From Azomonas tarimensis (GTDB lineage: Bacteria > Pseudomonadota > Gammaproteobacteria > Pseudomonadales > Pseudomonadaceae): a stretch of 13,418 nt of DNA. A model generated the notes under the pieces. That model saw only the letters and a list, made by a program, of their open reading frames with translations. It ran no database searches and was not told where the DNA came from. Positions 13,354 through 13,418 of this stretch are shown here, piece after piece (within the stretch, counting starts at the first letter, position 1; each line of letters opens with the position of its first letter). A program made the position numbers and the translations under genes. The stretch lies in NCBI RefSeq assembly GCF_042648805.1, contig NZ_JBHRXZ010000020.1:1-13418 (forward strand). The letters run 5' to 3'.

Positions 13354-13418
13354 ACCCCACCTTCAACTGAGCTATCCGTTTCCGGATGCTGGGCTCCCTG
13401 TTTTCCCCAGTGGAGCCC
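13339..13418 (+). mobile_element. left end of an IS66-family-like insertion, partial
   Basis: The sequence that interrupts the resolvase starts GTAAGCGCTCC, and IS66-family terminal inverted repeats start GTAAGCG. IS66 elements duplicate 8 bp; the duplicated target would be GACTGGAC (13331-13338). Only 80 bp lie in the window, so the transposase genes and the right end are not seen. A stable imperfect hairpin (GGGCTCCCTG / CAGTGGAGCCC, 13391-13418) lies in it, perhaps protecting the element from outside transcription. Confidence 0.6.

Overview
The window looks like an accessory region of a gamma-proteobacterium, most likely Pseudomonas. The grounds are the moderately high GC content, Pseudomonas-like codon choice, a P2-type tyrosine integrase of the kind common in Pseudomonas prophages, and the dense packing of mobility and defence genes. 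One stretch of 93 undetermined bases (11678-11770) interrupts it. All family assignments rest on motifs read by eye; no database search was run.

Left part (1-2080): the end of a small reading frame overlaps a complete tyrosine integrase (163-1164). A bidirectional-looking terminator follows, then a NYN-domain (PIN-like) putative ribonuclease (1314-1988) and a second strong hairpin. At 2087-2101 there is a 15-bp match to the 3' end expected of a tmRNA (ssrA) gene on the minus strand, followed by paired arm-like repeats. I read this as the scar or end of a genomic island inserted at ssrA, with the rest of the window as its cargo.

Central part (2100-9650): a plus-strand pair of poorly characterised genes comes first: a 542-aa soluble protein with a DUF5623-like N-terminus and a 112-aa zinc-ribbon membrane protein. 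A complete minus-strand operon then follows, whose four products match the anti-phage system QatABCD: QatA (KAP-type P-loop NTPase), QatB (glycine/proline-rich tail plus helical domain), QatC (QueC-like ATP-dependent enzyme) and QatD (TatD-like metal hydrolase). The B/C and C/D junctions are 4-bp ATGA overlaps and A/B are 8 bp apart, so the four are almost certainly made together.

Right part (9650-13418): a 512-bp gene-free region with inverted and direct repeats separates the divergent qat operon from a gene resembling MobI, the mobilisation factor of SXT/R391-type conjugative elements, so it is a candidate oriT. Downstream of the MobI-like gene lies a terminator and a curious set of five dispersed TATNAGYAGTG motifs. 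A minus-strand group follows: a tyrosine-recombinase-like protein that has lost several catalytic residues, a one-span membrane peptide cut by the gap, and an unrecognised 121-aa protein. The window ends in a res-like site and a serine resolvase gene cut after 66 codons by what looks like the left end of an IS66-family insertion sequence.

Overall the picture is a mobile, possibly mobilisable, defence island. Qat is the best-supported system. The DUF5623-like/zinc-ribbon pair next to it, the dispersed motif array and the degenerate recombinase are the least explained parts.
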